Assembly (NCBI GenBank): GCA_035362835.1
Contig: DAOSDY010000002.1
Span: forward strand, 441,692 to 505,691
Direction of reading: 5' to 3'
Length of the DNA stretch: 64,000 bases
Source of the DNA: Melioribacteraceae bacterium
GTDB lineage: Bacteria > Bacteroidota > Ignavibacteria > Ignavibacteriales > Melioribacteraceae
Made by a program: the position numbers and the translations under genes. Position 1 is the stretch's first letter. Each line of letters begins with the position of its first letter. The notes beneath the pieces were generated by a model, which had not been told where the DNA came from, searched no databases, and saw only the letters and a list, made by a program, of their open reading frames with translations. This document shows, piece by piece, positions 50,765-61,023 of this stretch.

Positions 50765-52297
50765 ATGGATTTTTTAAAACAGTTGGGGATTAAAGATGAA
50801 AATTACGGCGCCTCCACAGGATTAAATTGGTTCAAAACAAATGATCAGGGAATGATTAATGTGGTTTCTCCGGTGGACGGTAAACCAATTGCAAAGGTGT
50901 ATCAGTGTTCCGTTAAAGATTATGATGAAGTAGTTGCAAAAGCCGACGAGGCATTTAAATTCTGGCGGACCGTTCCGGCTCCTAAGAGGGGAGAAGTTGT
51001 CAGGCAAATCGGAAATCAATTAAGACTTTTTAAAGAACCGCTTGGTCATCTTGTCTCTTATGAAATGGGTAAATCGCTTCAGGAAGGTTTAGGTGAAGTT
51101 CAGGAGATGATCGATATTTGCGATTTTGCAGTGGGTCTTTCCAGGCAGTTGTACGGATCTACAATGGTGAGCGAACGTGAGAAACACCGTATGTACGATC
51201 AGTATCATCCTCTCGGTGTAGTCGGTATTATAACAGCTTTTAATTTCCCGGTTGCTGTCTGGGCATGGAATAGTGCTCTTGCTACCGTTTGCGGTGACGC
51301 CAATCTCTGGAAACCTTCCTCAAAAACTCCTTTATGTGCCATTGCGGTGCAGAATATTATTTCTGATGTGATTAAAGAAAATAATTTGCCGGAAGGACTC
51401 TTCTCGCTGATTATTGGCAAAGGATCCACTGTCGGCGAAAAAATGCTTAACGATAAACGTGTTCCTCTAATTTCTTTAACTGGATCAACCGCTATCGGAA
51501 AACATGCAGCCGAAGTAATATCAAAAAGATTCGGCAAAACTATTCTTGAATTGGGAGGCAACAACGCAATTATAATTACACCAAACGCGGATTTTCAGCT
51601 GGCAATACCCGCTGTAGTCTTCGGAGCTGTTGGAACAGCGGGGCAGAGATGTACAACAACGCGCCGATTGATTATTCACGAAGATGTATATCCAAAAGTA
51701 AAGGACGCTCTTTTAAAAGCTTATTCCTCGCTTAAAATTGGCAATCCGCTCAATCCCGGTAATCACGTAGGTCCTTTGATTGATAAAGGCGCGGTAGAAG
51801 AATTTAAGCAAGCCCTAAAAATGGTTGAAAAAGAAGGAGGAAAAATTATCTTCGGTGGCGAACTCCTATCAGGCAGCGGATATGAATCCGGGTGTTATGT
51901 AAAACCGGCTATTGTAGAAGCAGAGAATAATTATAAAATTGTTCAGGAGGAAACTTTTGCGCCGATACTCTATCTGATCAAATACAAAGGCGACGTTCAG
52001 AATGCAATCGAAAAACAAAACGATGTTGTACAGGGGCTTTCTTCATCAATATTCACTACAGATATGCGCGAAGCCGAAACATTCCTTTCCCACTGGGGAA
52101 GCGATTGCGGTATTGCTAACGTGAATATTGGTACATCCGGAGCTGAAATCGGCGGTGCTTTCGGAGGCGAAAAGGAAACCGGGGGAGGAAGAGAATCCGG
52201 TTCGGATTCATGGAAACAATATATGAGAAGACAAACAAACACAATTAATTTCGGGACTAAACTTCCTCTGGCACAGGGTATTAAATTTGAAATTTGA
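50765..52297 (+). CDS. amaB: ALDH7-family 2-aminoadipate-semialdehyde dehydrogenase
   Basis: 510 aa. ALDH7 traits: SPVDGKPIAKVYQ, GITAFNFPVAVWAWN, SLTGSTAIGK, LELGGNNAII (Glu near 262), GTAGQRCTTTRR (Cys near 295) and ESGSDSWKQYMRRQTNTINF, the antiquitin-type C-terminus. It should oxidise 2-aminoadipate 6-semialdehyde to 2-aminoadipate. Close linkage to lat, which makes that substrate, strengthens the call. Confidence 0.88.
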   Translation: MDFLKQLGIKDENYGASTGLNWFKTNDQGMINVVSPVDGKPIAKVYQCSVKDYDEVVAKADEAFKFWRTVPAPKRGEVVRQIGNQLRLFKEPLGHLVSYEMGKSLQEGLGEVQEMIDICDFAVGLSRQLYGSTMVSEREKHRMYDQYHPLGVVGIITAFNFPVAVWAWNSALATVCGDANLWKPSSKTPLCAIAVQNIISDVIKENNLPEGLFSLIIGKGSTVGEKMLNDKRVPLISLTGSTAIGKHAAEVISKRFGKTILELGGNNAIIITPNADFQLAIPAVVFGAVGTAGQRCTTTRRLIIHEDVYPKVKDALLKAYSSLKIGNPLNPGNHVGPLIDKGAVEEFKQALKMVEKEGGKIIFGGELLSGSGYESGCYVKPAIVEAENNYKIVQEETFAPILYLIKYKGDVQNAIEKQNDVVQGLSSSIFTTDMREAETFLSHWGSDCGIANVNIGTSGAEIGGAFGGEKETGGGRESGSDSWKQYMRRQTNTINFGTKLPLAQGIKFEI

Positions 52298-52396
52298 GTG
52301 TGAGACTGTTTCAATTATATCAGTGACGTGGGATTTCACTTTAATTATTCTGAATATTTTTTTATTTATTGAATAAATAATTTAGAAAGGATTGAT

Positions 52397-53116
52397 ATGA
52401 GATTTTGTTTAAATGTTGATCATGTAGCAACTCTTAGAAATGCAAGAGGTGAATCACAGCCTGATCCTGTCTCATTCGCATTAATGGCGGAGCTTTACGG
52501 GATCGACGGAATTGTAGTACATCTTAGAGAGGACCGCCGTCACATAAATGAACGCGATCTGCGCCTGTTAAGGGAACTGATTACAACCAAACTCGATCTC
52601 GAAATGGCAGCCGTAGATGATATTATTAATATCGCTTGCGATGTTCAACCCGAACTGGCTACTATAGTGCCTGAAAAAAGACAGGAACTGACAACCGAAG
52701 GCGGTATTAATGTAATTGATAATATTAATCACTTAAGACTTGCAATCAGATCACTCCATGATGCAGATATCCCTGTATCACTTTTTATTGAACCGGATAT
52801 CAACCAGATTGATGCGGCGGCTGAGATAAATGCCGACTTCATTGAAATCCACACTGGTCATTATGCCAATGCTGTGGGCGAGGAGGATATTTTCGATGAA
52901 CTTGAAAGAGTACGTCTCGCGGCAAAACATGCTAAAAAGCTGGGACTCGGTGTTAATGCCGGCCACGGATTGAATTACAGTAATATGAAAGAATTTGTTG
53001 CAATTCCGGATATTGATGAAGTAAGTATAGGACATGCCGTTATTGCAAGAGCTCTTTATGTTGGCCTCGAACAGGCCATTAAAGAGATGATTAAATTAAC
53101 CGGGGTGAATAAATGA
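52397..53116 (+). CDS. pdxJ: Pyridoxine 5'-phosphate synthase
   Basis: 239 aa TIM barrel. LNVDHVATLRNARG, GIVVHLREDRRHI, TTEGGIN, SLFIEPD, EIHTGHYA, NAGHGLNY and VSIGHAVIARAL are all PdxJ motifs, including the catalytic His and Glu. It makes PNP from DXP and aminoacetone phosphate. AGGA before the ATG; a long hairpin follows. Confidence 0.96.
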   Translation: MRFCLNVDHVATLRNARGESQPDPVSFALMAELYGIDGIVVHLREDRRHINERDLRLLRELITTKLDLEMAAVDDIINIACDVQPELATIVPEKRQELTTEGGINVIDNINHLRLAIRSLHDADIPVSLFIEPDINQIDAAAEINADFIEIHTGHYANAVGEEDIFDELERVRLAAKHAKKLGLGVNAGHGLNYSNMKEFVAIPDIDEVSIGHAVIARALYVGLEQAIKEMIKLTGVNK

Positions 53117-53121
53117 TTTTT

Positions 53122-53160
53122 GGAGAATTATTTTGGATTTGTAATTCGAAATAATTCTCC
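53122..53160 (+). terminator. Hairpin after pdxJ
   Basis: Perfect 12-bp stem GGAGAATTATTT / AAATAATTCTCC; only a mixed T/A tail follows, so it may be an mRNA-end stabiliser or a weak terminator. Confidence 0.5.
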
Positions 53161-53192
53161 TTAATTATCTGTCGATTTATGACAAACTGCAT

Positions 53193-54797
53193 ATGATATT
53201 TTTTAAAAAAACTCTCTTCCTGTTTTTATTAACCCAACTTTTTTCTTTTTCAATAATATTCCCTCAGTTCAAAAATATTCAGGTGAACAATTCAACTGCC
53301 AGTCAGCCTAATGAAGTATCAATAGCTGTAAATCCGGTTAATCCAAATTTTATCTCAGCGGGCTCAAATCTGAACTTATTCTACTTCTCGAGTGACGGCG
53401 GCAATTCCTGGTCCCAGAAATTAATGAGCTCTGTATGGAGAGTCTGGGGCGATCCTTGTCTGGTCTATGATGCAAGCGGAAATTTATTTTTCGGACATTT
53501 ATCAGATCAGAGAAATACAGGAACGGGCTACTGGATAGATCGAATTGTTGTTCAGCGTTCTACTACTAACGGATCTACATGGGATTATGATGTAGGTGTT
53601 GGCTTTTCACCTCCTTCCAGACAGCAGGATAAGGAATGGCTTTGTGCTGATTATTCCAACTCTCAATACAGGAATAACCTGTATATGGCATGGACTGAAT
53701 TTGATAAGTACGGAAGTTCAAATCCCAATGATCGCTCAAGAATTCTGTTTGCGAGATCTACAAACAGCGGCGCTTCCTGGTCGTCTCCCATTAAAATCAG
53801 TGATATTGAAGGTGATTGCCTGGATGACGATAATACTATGGAAGGGGCCGTACCATGCACTGGACCTAATGGGGAAGTCTATTTGAGCTGGTCTGGTCCG
53901 CTGGGAATACAATTCGATAAATCAACGGATGGCGGTGTTACTTTTTCTGATGATATTCATGTTTCCAATCTTAATGCCGGTTGGGCATTCGATATACCCG
54001 GAATTTATCGCGCAAATGGTTTCCCTGTTACTGCTTGCGATATTAGCAATTCACCTCATCGCGGATCTATTTATATCAATTGGTCCGATCAGATCAATGG
54101 TGATACGGATATTTTTTTCTCGAAATCCGTTGACGGCGGCACTACCTGGAGTTCTCCTAAAAAAGTTAATAATGATCATTTCCCCAGGCATCAATTCTTT
54201 AACTGGATGACAGTAGATCCCGTTACCGGTAAAATCTATATTATTTTTTACGACCGGCGTGAAAATCCTGATCCAAATAACACTCAAACCCATGTTTATA
54301 TTGCACGTTCGGATGACGGTGGAGAAACATTTTCTAATTATTGTATCTCTCAGTATTCTTTTTACCCTGTTAATACAGTTTTTTTTGGTGATTATACAAA
54401 CATTGCAGCTTATGACAATAAAATCTTTCCGATATGGATGAGAATGGATGGTACTAAAATGAGCATCTGGAATTCGGTAATTAATGATTCCGAGTTCTTA
54501 ACGGGAATTGAAGAAAACGGAAATCCTTTCCCGACACAAACCGTATTATTCCAGAATTTTCCTAACCCGTTTAATCCTTCAACAAAAATAAATTATGAAA
54601 TTGAAAAAGAGTCGTTTGTTAGTCTCAAGGTATTTGACGTAATTGGTAATGAGATTAATTCACTGGTACATGATATTAAAAAGCCCGGGTCGCACAATGT
54701 TGTTTTCAACGGAAGCAGTTTAAGCTCGGGGATCTATTTCCTCAGACTTGTAACACCGACCCATCATTTTACAAAAAAAATGATTTTAGTAAAATAA
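53193..54797 (+). CDS. Secreted BNR/sialidase-type propeller with type IX sorting domain
   Basis: 534 aa. A signal peptide (about 1-26) precedes a propeller with repeated S-x-DGG-x-(T/S)W motifs (SSDGGNSWSQ, STNSGASWSS, SKSVDGGTTWSS, RSDDGGETF), the BNR/Asp-box pattern. The last ~80 residues (FQNFPNPFNPSTKINYEI ... GIYFLRLVT) are the type A sorting domain removed during T9SS export. A glycan-active role is possible but no sialidase catalytic set could be confirmed. It is the best phylum marker here. Confidence 0.85.
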   Translation: MIFFKKTLFLFLLTQLFSFSIIFPQFKNIQVNNSTASQPNEVSIAVNPVNPNFISAGSNLNLFYFSSDGGNSWSQKLMSSVWRVWGDPCLVYDASGNLFFGHLSDQRNTGTGYWIDRIVVQRSTTNGSTWDYDVGVGFSPPSRQQDKEWLCADYSNSQYRNNLYMAWTEFDKYGSSNPNDRSRILFARSTNSGASWSSPIKISDIEGDCLDDDNTMEGAVPCTGPNGEVYLSWSGPLGIQFDKSTDGGVTFSDDIHVSNLNAGWAFDIPGIYRANGFPVTACDISNSPHRGSIYINWSDQINGDTDIFFSKSVDGGTTWSSPKKVNNDHFPRHQFFNWMTVDPVTGKIYIIFYDRRENPDPNNTQTHVYIARSDDGGETFSNYCISQYSFYPVNTVFFGDYTNIAAYDNKIFPIWMRMDGTKMSIWNSVINDSEFLTGIEENGNPFPTQTVLFQNFPNPFNPSTKINYEIEKESFVSLKVFDVIGNEINSLVHDIKKPGSHNVVFNGSSLSSGIYFLRLVTPTHHFTKKMILVK

Positions 54798-54814
54798 AAT
54801 TTGAAGAACTATTT

Positions 54815-55597
54815 TTGAAAAACAGAGGACTGAAAGAAAAATTAGATTTTTATTACGAGTTGTTCGATCGGTCAAGAATCTCTCCCGACCCGTTAGAATT
54901 TCCCCACAGATACAATAATCCTTCCGATATTGAAATATCCGGACTCATTTCTTCTGTATTTGCATACGGAAATATTAAGCAGATAATAAGCATTTTAGAG
55001 AAACTTAACGCTATTATGTCCGGCAGTCCATACAGCTTTGTGTTAAACTATGATAAAAATTTGGGATGCAGTTTTTTTAATCTGCTAAAACACCGGTTTT
55101 ATTCCGGTGATGATATATCCCGATTGTTTCTTGCCTTAAATAATATTTATAATAAATACGAATCGCTTGAATCTTTTTTTATGGCCGGTCACACAGGTGA
55201 TTCAATTGACATAAAAGAAAGATTATCAGTTTTTTCCGGAAATATGACCGGAATAATGTCTAAAGGGAAATCCGTTAGTTATGGTATTAGATTTATGTTC
55301 CCTGATCCGATGAAGGGGAGTGGATGTAAAAGAGTGAATCTCTTTCTGAGATGGATGGTCCGTAAAGATGATCTCGATTTCGGAATATGGAAAAGAATAC
55401 CGGCTTCAAAATTGATTATTCCGGTTGATACACATGTGGCCAGAATCTGCCAAAAATTAAAACTGACCGGTAAAAAAAATATATCTTGGTTGATGGCCGA
55501 AGAGATAACCGGAAAGTTAAGTAAGTTCGATCCGGATGATCCTGTTAAATATGATTTTGCAATTTGTCACATCGGTATGAGAAAGATGAAGTTTTAG
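54815..55597 (+). CDS. TIGR02757-family protein (DUF2400)
   Basis: 260 aa. RISPDPLEFPHRYNNPSDIEISGLISSVFAYGN at the start and the C-terminal PVDTHVARICQKLKL with KYDFAICHIG match this family, which resembles HhH-GPD DNA glycosylases without a proven activity. The start codon is TTG at 54815, 17 bp after the previous stop codon, with a poor ribosome binding site. Confidence 0.85.
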   Translation: MKNRGLKEKLDFYYELFDRSRISPDPLEFPHRYNNPSDIEISGLISSVFAYGNIKQIISILEKLNAIMSGSPYSFVLNYDKNLGCSFFNLLKHRFYSGDDISRLFLALNNIYNKYESLESFFMAGHTGDSIDIKERLSVFSGNMTGIMSKGKSVSYGIRFMFPDPMKGSGCKRVNLFLRWMVRKDDLDFGIWKRIPASKLIIPVDTHVARICQKLKLTGKKNISWLMAEEITGKLSKFDPDDPVKYDFAICHIGMRKMKF

Positions 55598-55754
55598 GTA
55601 TAATATTCTCTCAAAGAAAAGATTAGTTATCCTCATAGATAGATTCATAAATTATCATGTTGCTCAGATATGTTGCGATATTTATATTAGCAAACCGTTA
55701 AACAAGATTTTATAATTAATTCATAAAATCCTCACATCAACACAGGAGAAAAGT

Positions 55755-57704
55755 ATGACGGAACAGAAAAAGTTCGTCCCCTTCGTCTCTTCAGAAACTA
55801 ATATGGCAGAATTTACAATCCGTGCTTTAATTATCGGATTGGTTCTGGCGGTTGTTCTCGGTGCAGCTAATGCTTATCTAGGTTTAAAAGCCGGAATGAC
55901 AATTGCAGCCACATATCCGGCTGCAGTGATTGGAATGGCGATAATTAAATTATTCAAGGGTACCATCTTAGAAGAAAATTTTGCCCGTACTGTCGGCTCG
56001 ATTGGCGAATCGATTGCAGCTGGTGCAATTTTCACTTTACCTGCCTTTTTTATTGCAGGAATCTGGGATCCTTTCTTTACACCGGGTAATTATATTATTT
56101 CCGCTGCAATAATGGTTGCAGGCGGTGTTCTCGGTATTATGTTCGTGGCACTCTTAAGAAGGGTTATGGTTGAAGATGTTGAACTTCCGTTCCCTGAATC
56201 TGTTGCGGCTGCAGAAATTCATAAAGCAGGTCAGCACGGCGGTTCCGGTTCCAAGTTCCTCTTCAACGCTATGGGCGTTGGAGCATTGATTCAGGCTCTC
56301 GGTCAGTTCAAATTATTTGCTACCAGTGCCGACGGGTTACTTTCATTGAGCAAAGGAAATATCCTGTTCCGATCTCCCGATGTCAGCCCTGCCTATATGG
56401 GCGTTGGATACATTATCGGTCCCCGTCTGGCTTCATTAAACTTCTCAGGAGGAGTTATTGCCTGGGGTCTGCTCGCTCCGATAATTGCTTACTTTAAATT
56501 CGGTAATACGCCGATGGAAGGTCAGGATTGGGCAGGTACAATTGTTCAGGTCTGGAGAGATTATGTAAGACCGATAGCAATCGGCGGTATGCTCGTTGGC
56601 GCCGCATTCACACTCTGGAGAATGAGAAAAAATTTAATAGCCGGTATTTCAAGATCAATTGGCGATGTTAAGAAAGCAGCCAGCGGCAGCCATACTGTTG
56701 ATAGAATTGAAAAGGATATTGCTTTCAAGTGGGTTATGATCGGAATTCTTGCAACAGCAGTATTAACATTCATTATATATGAGTTCTTCGCTCAGAATTT
56801 AGTTGCAGCGTTTATTGCTACGGTAGTAATGATAATTGCCGGATTCTTCTTTGCGGCGGTTTCGGGTTATCTTGTCGGTATAATCGGTTCATCAAATAAT
56901 CCTATCTCCGGATTAACACTTTCAACATTAGTTGTTGCTGCATTATTGATGGTTGTACTCGGTATGACGGGAACACAGGGAGTAGCCGCGGTTCTTGGCG
57001 TTGCAGCTGTTGTCTGTGTTAGTGCTGCAGTTGCTGGAGAAATGCTTCAGGACCTTAAAGCTGGTCATATCCTTGGCGGTACGCCCTGGAAAATGCAGAT
57101 CGGCGATCTAATCGGAATTGCGGTATCGGCAGCTGTAATGTTTATTCCTCTTATTATACTTCATGAAGGCGATATAAAAATGGGAGGTACTGGATTCGGT
57201 GGAGAAAAATTACCCGCACCGCAGGCCAGCCTTATGGCAATTCTTTCAAAAGGAATTGTTGCCGGCGAAATGGAATGGATTCTTATCTTTACCGGTATGC
57301 TTATGGGTGTAGGTTTTATTTTAATGAATATTAAAAGCCCTATGCTAGTGTCTGTCGGTATGTACTTACCGCTCGGTACTACATTTGCAATTTTTGTTGG
57401 CGGTTTAATTAAAGGCGCCGTTGAAATGGTAAATGCTAAAAAGAAATTTAACGATGCACAGAAATCAAGAGTAGAGAATACTGGAATTCTGCTCGCAGCT
57501 GGTTTGATTGCAGGGGAGGCACTTATCGGACTTCTCTTTGCGGGTTTTGCGTTCTTCGAGATTTCCTTATTCCATATTTTCGATTCCCCGAGTTTCTACA
57601 TTAGTCTTGTAGTATTTGCATTGATAGCCTGGTATCTGATCAGAATACCTGTTAAGAATGCCGGAAGTCCGGATCAACCGGCTCCGCCGCAAGTATCAAT
57701 GTAA
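55755..57704 (+). CDS. OPT-family oligopeptide transporter
   Basis: 649 aa with about 15 membrane helices. TIRALIIGLVLAVVLGAANAYLGLKAGMTIAATYPAAVIG and SIGESIAAGAIFTLPAFFIAG are the OPT N-terminal signature; the length fits the prokaryotic TIGR00733 branch. It probably imports oligopeptides or metal-peptide chelates. It is placed upstream of pepD, a second MFS and an aminopeptidase. Confidence 0.93.
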   Translation: MTEQKKFVPFVSSETNMAEFTIRALIIGLVLAVVLGAANAYLGLKAGMTIAATYPAAVIGMAIIKLFKGTILEENFARTVGSIGESIAAGAIFTLPAFFIAGIWDPFFTPGNYIISAAIMVAGGVLGIMFVALLRRVMVEDVELPFPESVAAAEIHKAGQHGGSGSKFLFNAMGVGALIQALGQFKLFATSADGLLSLSKGNILFRSPDVSPAYMGVGYIIGPRLASLNFSGGVIAWGLLAPIIAYFKFGNTPMEGQDWAGTIVQVWRDYVRPIAIGGMLVGAAFTLWRMRKNLIAGISRSIGDVKKAASGSHTVDRIEKDIAFKWVMIGILATAVLTFIIYEFFAQNLVAAFIATVVMIIAGFFFAAVSGYLVGIIGSSNNPISGLTLSTLVVAALLMVVLGMTGTQGVAAVLGVAAVVCVSAAVAGEMLQDLKAGHILGGTPWKMQIGDLIGIAVSAAVMFIPLIILHEGDIKMGGTGFGGEKLPAPQASLMAILSKGIVAGEMEWILIFTGMLMGVGFILMNIKSPMLVSVGMYLPLGTTFAIFVGGLIKGAVEMVNAKKKFNDAQKSRVENTGILLAAGLIAGEALIGLLFAGFAFFEISLFHIFDSPSFYISLVVFALIAWYLIRIPVKNAGSPDQPAPPQVSM

Positions 57705-57726
57705 TCGTATTATCATCATTATTTAT

Positions 57727-57771
57727 TTCCCCGGTTCATTGCAGTGCAATGTGCCGGGGAAGATTTTTTTT
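57727..57771 (+). terminator. Intrinsic terminator of the OPT gene
   Basis: TTCCCCGG / CCGGGGAA stem with an inner ATTGCAGTGCAAT hairpin, followed by T8 after a short spacer. Confidence 0.85.
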
Positions 57772-57782
57772 AAGGATCGATC

Positions 57783-58157
57783 ATGCCTCTTAGCTTTAGT
57801 CAACGCAGAAGAATTCTGAAAAATGCCAATTACCTTGACCTTAGACCTTTACGCTTGCACAAAGATGAAATAGGTGAAGATAATATAGTCACAATCCTTA
57901 TTCCGAAATTCAAAAATAGAATTGCTCTCAAATATATTGTCCCGAAACTGAAATCACCCGAAATAAAATTAAAACTCGACGAGATCGGATCTCAGACATG
58001 GCTCCTTCTCGACGGCAAAAAAACTGTAAGAGAAATTTCAAGTATTCTTTTAAATAAATTCGGCGAAAAAATTGAACCCGTAAATCAGAGACTAACAAAA
58101 TTTCTTACGGGCCTTTACGAACAAAGATTGATAACATTTCAAGAAATTAATTTATAG
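57783..58157 (+). CDS. PqqD-family protein
   Basis: 124 aa. LDEIGSQTWLLLDGKKTVREISSILLNKFGE and FLTGLYEQRLITF match the RRE-type winged helix of PqqD, which binds RiPP precursor leaders. No radical-SAM or precursor gene is nearby, so it may serve another function. It lies 10 bp ahead of pepD. Confidence 0.8.
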   Translation: MPLSFSQRRRILKNANYLDLRPLRLHKDEIGEDNIVTILIPKFKNRIALKYIVPKLKSPEIKLKLDEIGSQTWLLLDGKKTVREISSILLNKFGEKIEPVNQRLTKFLTGLYEQRLITFQEINL

Positions 58158-58167
58158 GAGGTATTAG

Positions 58168-59628
58168 ATGGGAAACGTATTAGGAAATTTAAAACCAGGA
58201 CTATTATGGAAACATTTCGAAGAGATTTGCAATATTCCGCACCCGTCCCGCAAGGAAGAAAAAATTGCTAAATATGTAACAGGATTTGCAAAAAATAACA
58301 ATCTTGAATTTCAAACCGATGAATTCGGAAACATTGTTATCAGAAAACCGGCTACACCCGGATTTGAAAACCGCACTCCAGTGGTCCTGCAGGGACATCT
58401 CGATATGGTTGCTGAAAAGAACAATGATGTAGCACACGACTTCGATAAAGATCCGATTCAAGCGTATATAGACGGCGACTGGGTAAAAGCGCGCGGAACA
58501 ACCCTTGGAAGCGATAACGGTATCGGCGTTGCTGCTGCGCTTGCAGTACTCGAATCGAATGATCTGCAGCACGGTCCGGTTGAAGCACTTTTTACACTTG
58601 ACGAGGAGACCGGTTTAAACGGGGCACAGGCATTGAAACCGGGATTTCTGAAATCGAAAATACTTATCAACCTCGATTCCGAAGAAGACGGCGCTTTTTA
58701 TATAGGATGTTCGGGTGGGCAGAATACTTTTGTAAAATTCACTTTCAAACCCTCGGAAATTCCTGCTAACACTATTGCTTTAGAATTAAAAGTTACCGGA
58801 TTGAAAGGCGGCCATTCAGGTCTGGATATTCAAACCGGAAGAGGAAATGCGGTTAAATTAATGTCCAGACTTCTTCACGATTTAAACAATAAATTCGGAA
58901 TACGTCTAGTCTCCATAAACGGAGGTAGCAAGCATAATGCAATTCCAAGAGAGACATTCGCTGTTGTTCGGATTGCGAAGAAATTATCCGCGGATATTTT
59001 TGCGTATGTAGAGAGTTATAATGGTATTGTTAAAGAGGAACTTGCAAGTGTTGAGCCGAATCTGAATGTCTCTGCATCCGAGATTAAATCGAAAGCAAAG
59101 GTTATGGATAAAACCTTAGCGGCTAACCTTATCGATTCTCTTTATTCAGTTCCTAACGGTGTTATTAAAATGAGTGCGGATATTGAAGGATTAGTTGAAA
59201 CATCTTCTAACCTTGCAGTCGTTGTCACAAAAGGTAAAACAGTAGAGGTTATTTTAAGCCAGAGAAGTTCAGTCGAATCAGAGAAGAAAGACATTTCAAA
59301 TTCTATCGTCGCTCTTTTCAGACTTGCAAAAGCTGAAGTTAAGCAGGGTGATGGTTATCCAGGATGGAAGCCTGATATCCACTCGCCGGTCCTCGCCGTT
59401 ATGAAAAATGTTTATGAGTCGATGTATAATAACCACCCGGAAGTTAAAGCGATTCATGCCGGTCTTGAATGCGGAATAATAAAAGAAAGATTCCCTGATA
59501 TGGATATGATCTCTTTCGGTCCTACAATCACAGGCGCGCATTCACCAGATGAACAGGTTCAAATCAGTACTGTAGAAAAATTCTGGAATCTCTTATTGAA
59601 CGCTTTAAGGAACATTCCTGCTAACTAA
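58168..59628 (+). CDS. pepD: Aminoacyl-histidine dipeptidase (M20C)
   Basis: 486 aa, cytosolic. GHLDMVAEKN (metal His near 77), GSDNGIGVAAALA (Asp near 116), LDEETGLNGA (Glu-Glu near 146) and LNLDSEEDG are M20C motifs; the mid-domain (LKGGHSGLDI) provides dimer contacts. It hydrolyses dipeptides such as carnosine. GGAGG precedes the ATG. Confidence 0.95.
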   Translation: MGNVLGNLKPGLLWKHFEEICNIPHPSRKEEKIAKYVTGFAKNNNLEFQTDEFGNIVIRKPATPGFENRTPVVLQGHLDMVAEKNNDVAHDFDKDPIQAYIDGDWVKARGTTLGSDNGIGVAAALAVLESNDLQHGPVEALFTLDEETGLNGAQALKPGFLKSKILINLDSEEDGAFYIGCSGGQNTFVKFTFKPSEIPANTIALELKVTGLKGGHSGLDIQTGRGNAVKLMSRLLHDLNNKFGIRLVSINGGSKHNAIPRETFAVVRIAKKLSADIFAYVESYNGIVKEELASVEPNLNVSASEIKSKAKVMDKTLAANLIDSLYSVPNGVIKMSADIEGLVETSSNLAVVVTKGKTVEVILSQRSSVESEKKDISNSIVALFRLAKAEVKQGDGYPGWKPDIHSPVLAVMKNVYESMYNNHPEVKAIHAGLECGIIKERFPDMDMISFGPTITGAHSPDEQVQISTVEKFWNLLLNALRNIPAN

Positions 59629-59643
59629 TATTTGTTTCTCTAT

Positions 59644-59681
59644 CCTGATCGTGCGGCTGATTTGATCAGTGCATGATCAGG
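59644..59681 (+). terminator. Hairpin after pepD
   Basis: CCTGATC / GATCAGG arms with a further TGC/GCA pairing; the tail is ATTATTATTC, so termination is uncertain. Confidence 0.4.
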
Positions 59682-59706
59682 ATTATTATTCTATTAAAGG
59701 GAGATA

Positions 59707-60969
59707 ATGGAAAATCAATCCTCTGCAAAACCCGAACCATCACAGCTTTTCCGGTGGCTTATTCTTGTGTTCGTTTCACTTGCAATGTTCGGCAATTATT
59801 ATATTTACGACAGCATAAGTCCGCTCGCCGACTTGCTAGTAAAACAACTGAACTTTACTGATTCGGATATCGGTTTGCTTCAGGGCATCTACAGTGTACC
59901 GAATGTATTAATGGTTCTTCTCGGCGGAATTATAATAGACAAAATCGGAACCCGAATTTCAACATTCATTTTCACAACATTATGCCTTGTTGGAGCCATA
60001 ATTACGGCTTCATTCGACAATCTGACTATGATGGCAATCGGAAGACTGGTGTTCGGACTCGGTGCTGAATCGATGATTGTTGCTGTTACAACAGTAATCG
60101 GAAGATGGTTTAAAGGGAAACAGCTTTCGTTTGCATTCGGATTAAATCTAACACTTGCTCGGCTCGGTTCTTTCGCGGCACTTAACTCACCTACCTGGGC
60201 CGGGGGATTGTACGAGAACTGGCAGTATCCGCTCCTTCTATCAGTTGGCGCCGGGGTAATCTCTATTGCTTCTGTAATTATCTACTGGGGAATGGATTCA
60301 TTTGCTGAAAAAAATTATTCTTTAAGGCCTGTCCCTAAACAGGATAAAATTATTTTCAGGGAAATCTTCTCTTTCTCCAAGTCCTACTGGTTTGTAGTAC
60401 TGCTTTGTGTAACTTTTTATTCGGGAATTTTTCCATTTCAGACTTTCGCGGTTAAGTTTTTTATTGATGTGCACGGAACAACAAGGGAGTTCGGAGGATT
60501 TCTTTCCAGCATGCTAACTCTTTCGGCAATGGTCTTAACGCCTTTATTCGGTCTCTTTGCAGACTATATCGGCCGGCGGTCTCTGCTTATGATGATCGGT
60601 TCTCTAATTCTTATTCCTGTTTACCTCCTTATGGCCTACACGAATATCTCACTCTTTATTCCTATGGCGATGATGGGACTTGCATTTTCTTTAATTCCCG
60701 CGGTTATGTGGCCCTCGGTTGCCATTATTGTTGATGAATCGAAACTTGGAACTGCATATGGACTTATGACTATGATACAGAACATCGGTCTAGCCGGATT
60801 TAATTTTATGATCGGCTGGGCCAACGACTTTTCAGGAGGTTATACACTCGGTATGTGGATCTTCTCTTCACTAGGATTCTTCGGACTCCTTTTCGCGTTA
60901 CTGCTAAGACGGAGTGAAATGGGGCCGGGTAGTCATGGTTTGGAAAAAGGGATTCGAAATAGCCCTTAA
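59707..60969 (+). CDS. MFS transporter, MFSD1-like
   Basis: 420 aa, 12 membrane helices. GIIIDKIGTRISTFIF (motif A), GRLVFGLGAESMIVAVTTVIGRWFKGKQLSFAFGLNLTLARLGS and SLIPAVMWPSVAIIVDE resemble the eukaryotic MFSD1 dipeptide exporter and its bacterial relatives. Placement right after pepD supports dipeptide transport, but this is an inference. The gene starts 78 bp downstream of pepD. Confidence 0.85.
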   Translation: MENQSSAKPEPSQLFRWLILVFVSLAMFGNYYIYDSISPLADLLVKQLNFTDSDIGLLQGIYSVPNVLMVLLGGIIIDKIGTRISTFIFTTLCLVGAIITASFDNLTMMAIGRLVFGLGAESMIVAVTTVIGRWFKGKQLSFAFGLNLTLARLGSFAALNSPTWAGGLYENWQYPLLLSVGAGVISIASVIIYWGMDSFAEKNYSLRPVPKQDKIIFREIFSFSKSYWFVVLLCVTFYSGIFPFQTFAVKFFIDVHGTTREFGGFLSSMLTLSAMVLTPLFGLFADYIGRRSLLMMIGSLILIPVYLLMAYTNISLFIPMAMMGLAFSLIPAVMWPSVAIIVDESKLGTAYGLMTMIQNIGLAGFNFMIGWANDFSGGYTLGMWIFSSLGFFGLLFALLLRRSEMGPGSHGLEKGIRNSP

Positions 60970-61023
60970 GAACTTAACACTTTTTTTTGTAAATTGTCCC
61001 GAAGCTATGGAGTATTTTATCTG

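Noticed and set aside
54815..55597. Active HhH-GPD DNA glycosylase
   Set aside because: The fold resemblance is there, but I cannot locate the HhH motif followed by the catalytic Asp/Lys in standard form, so only the family name is given.
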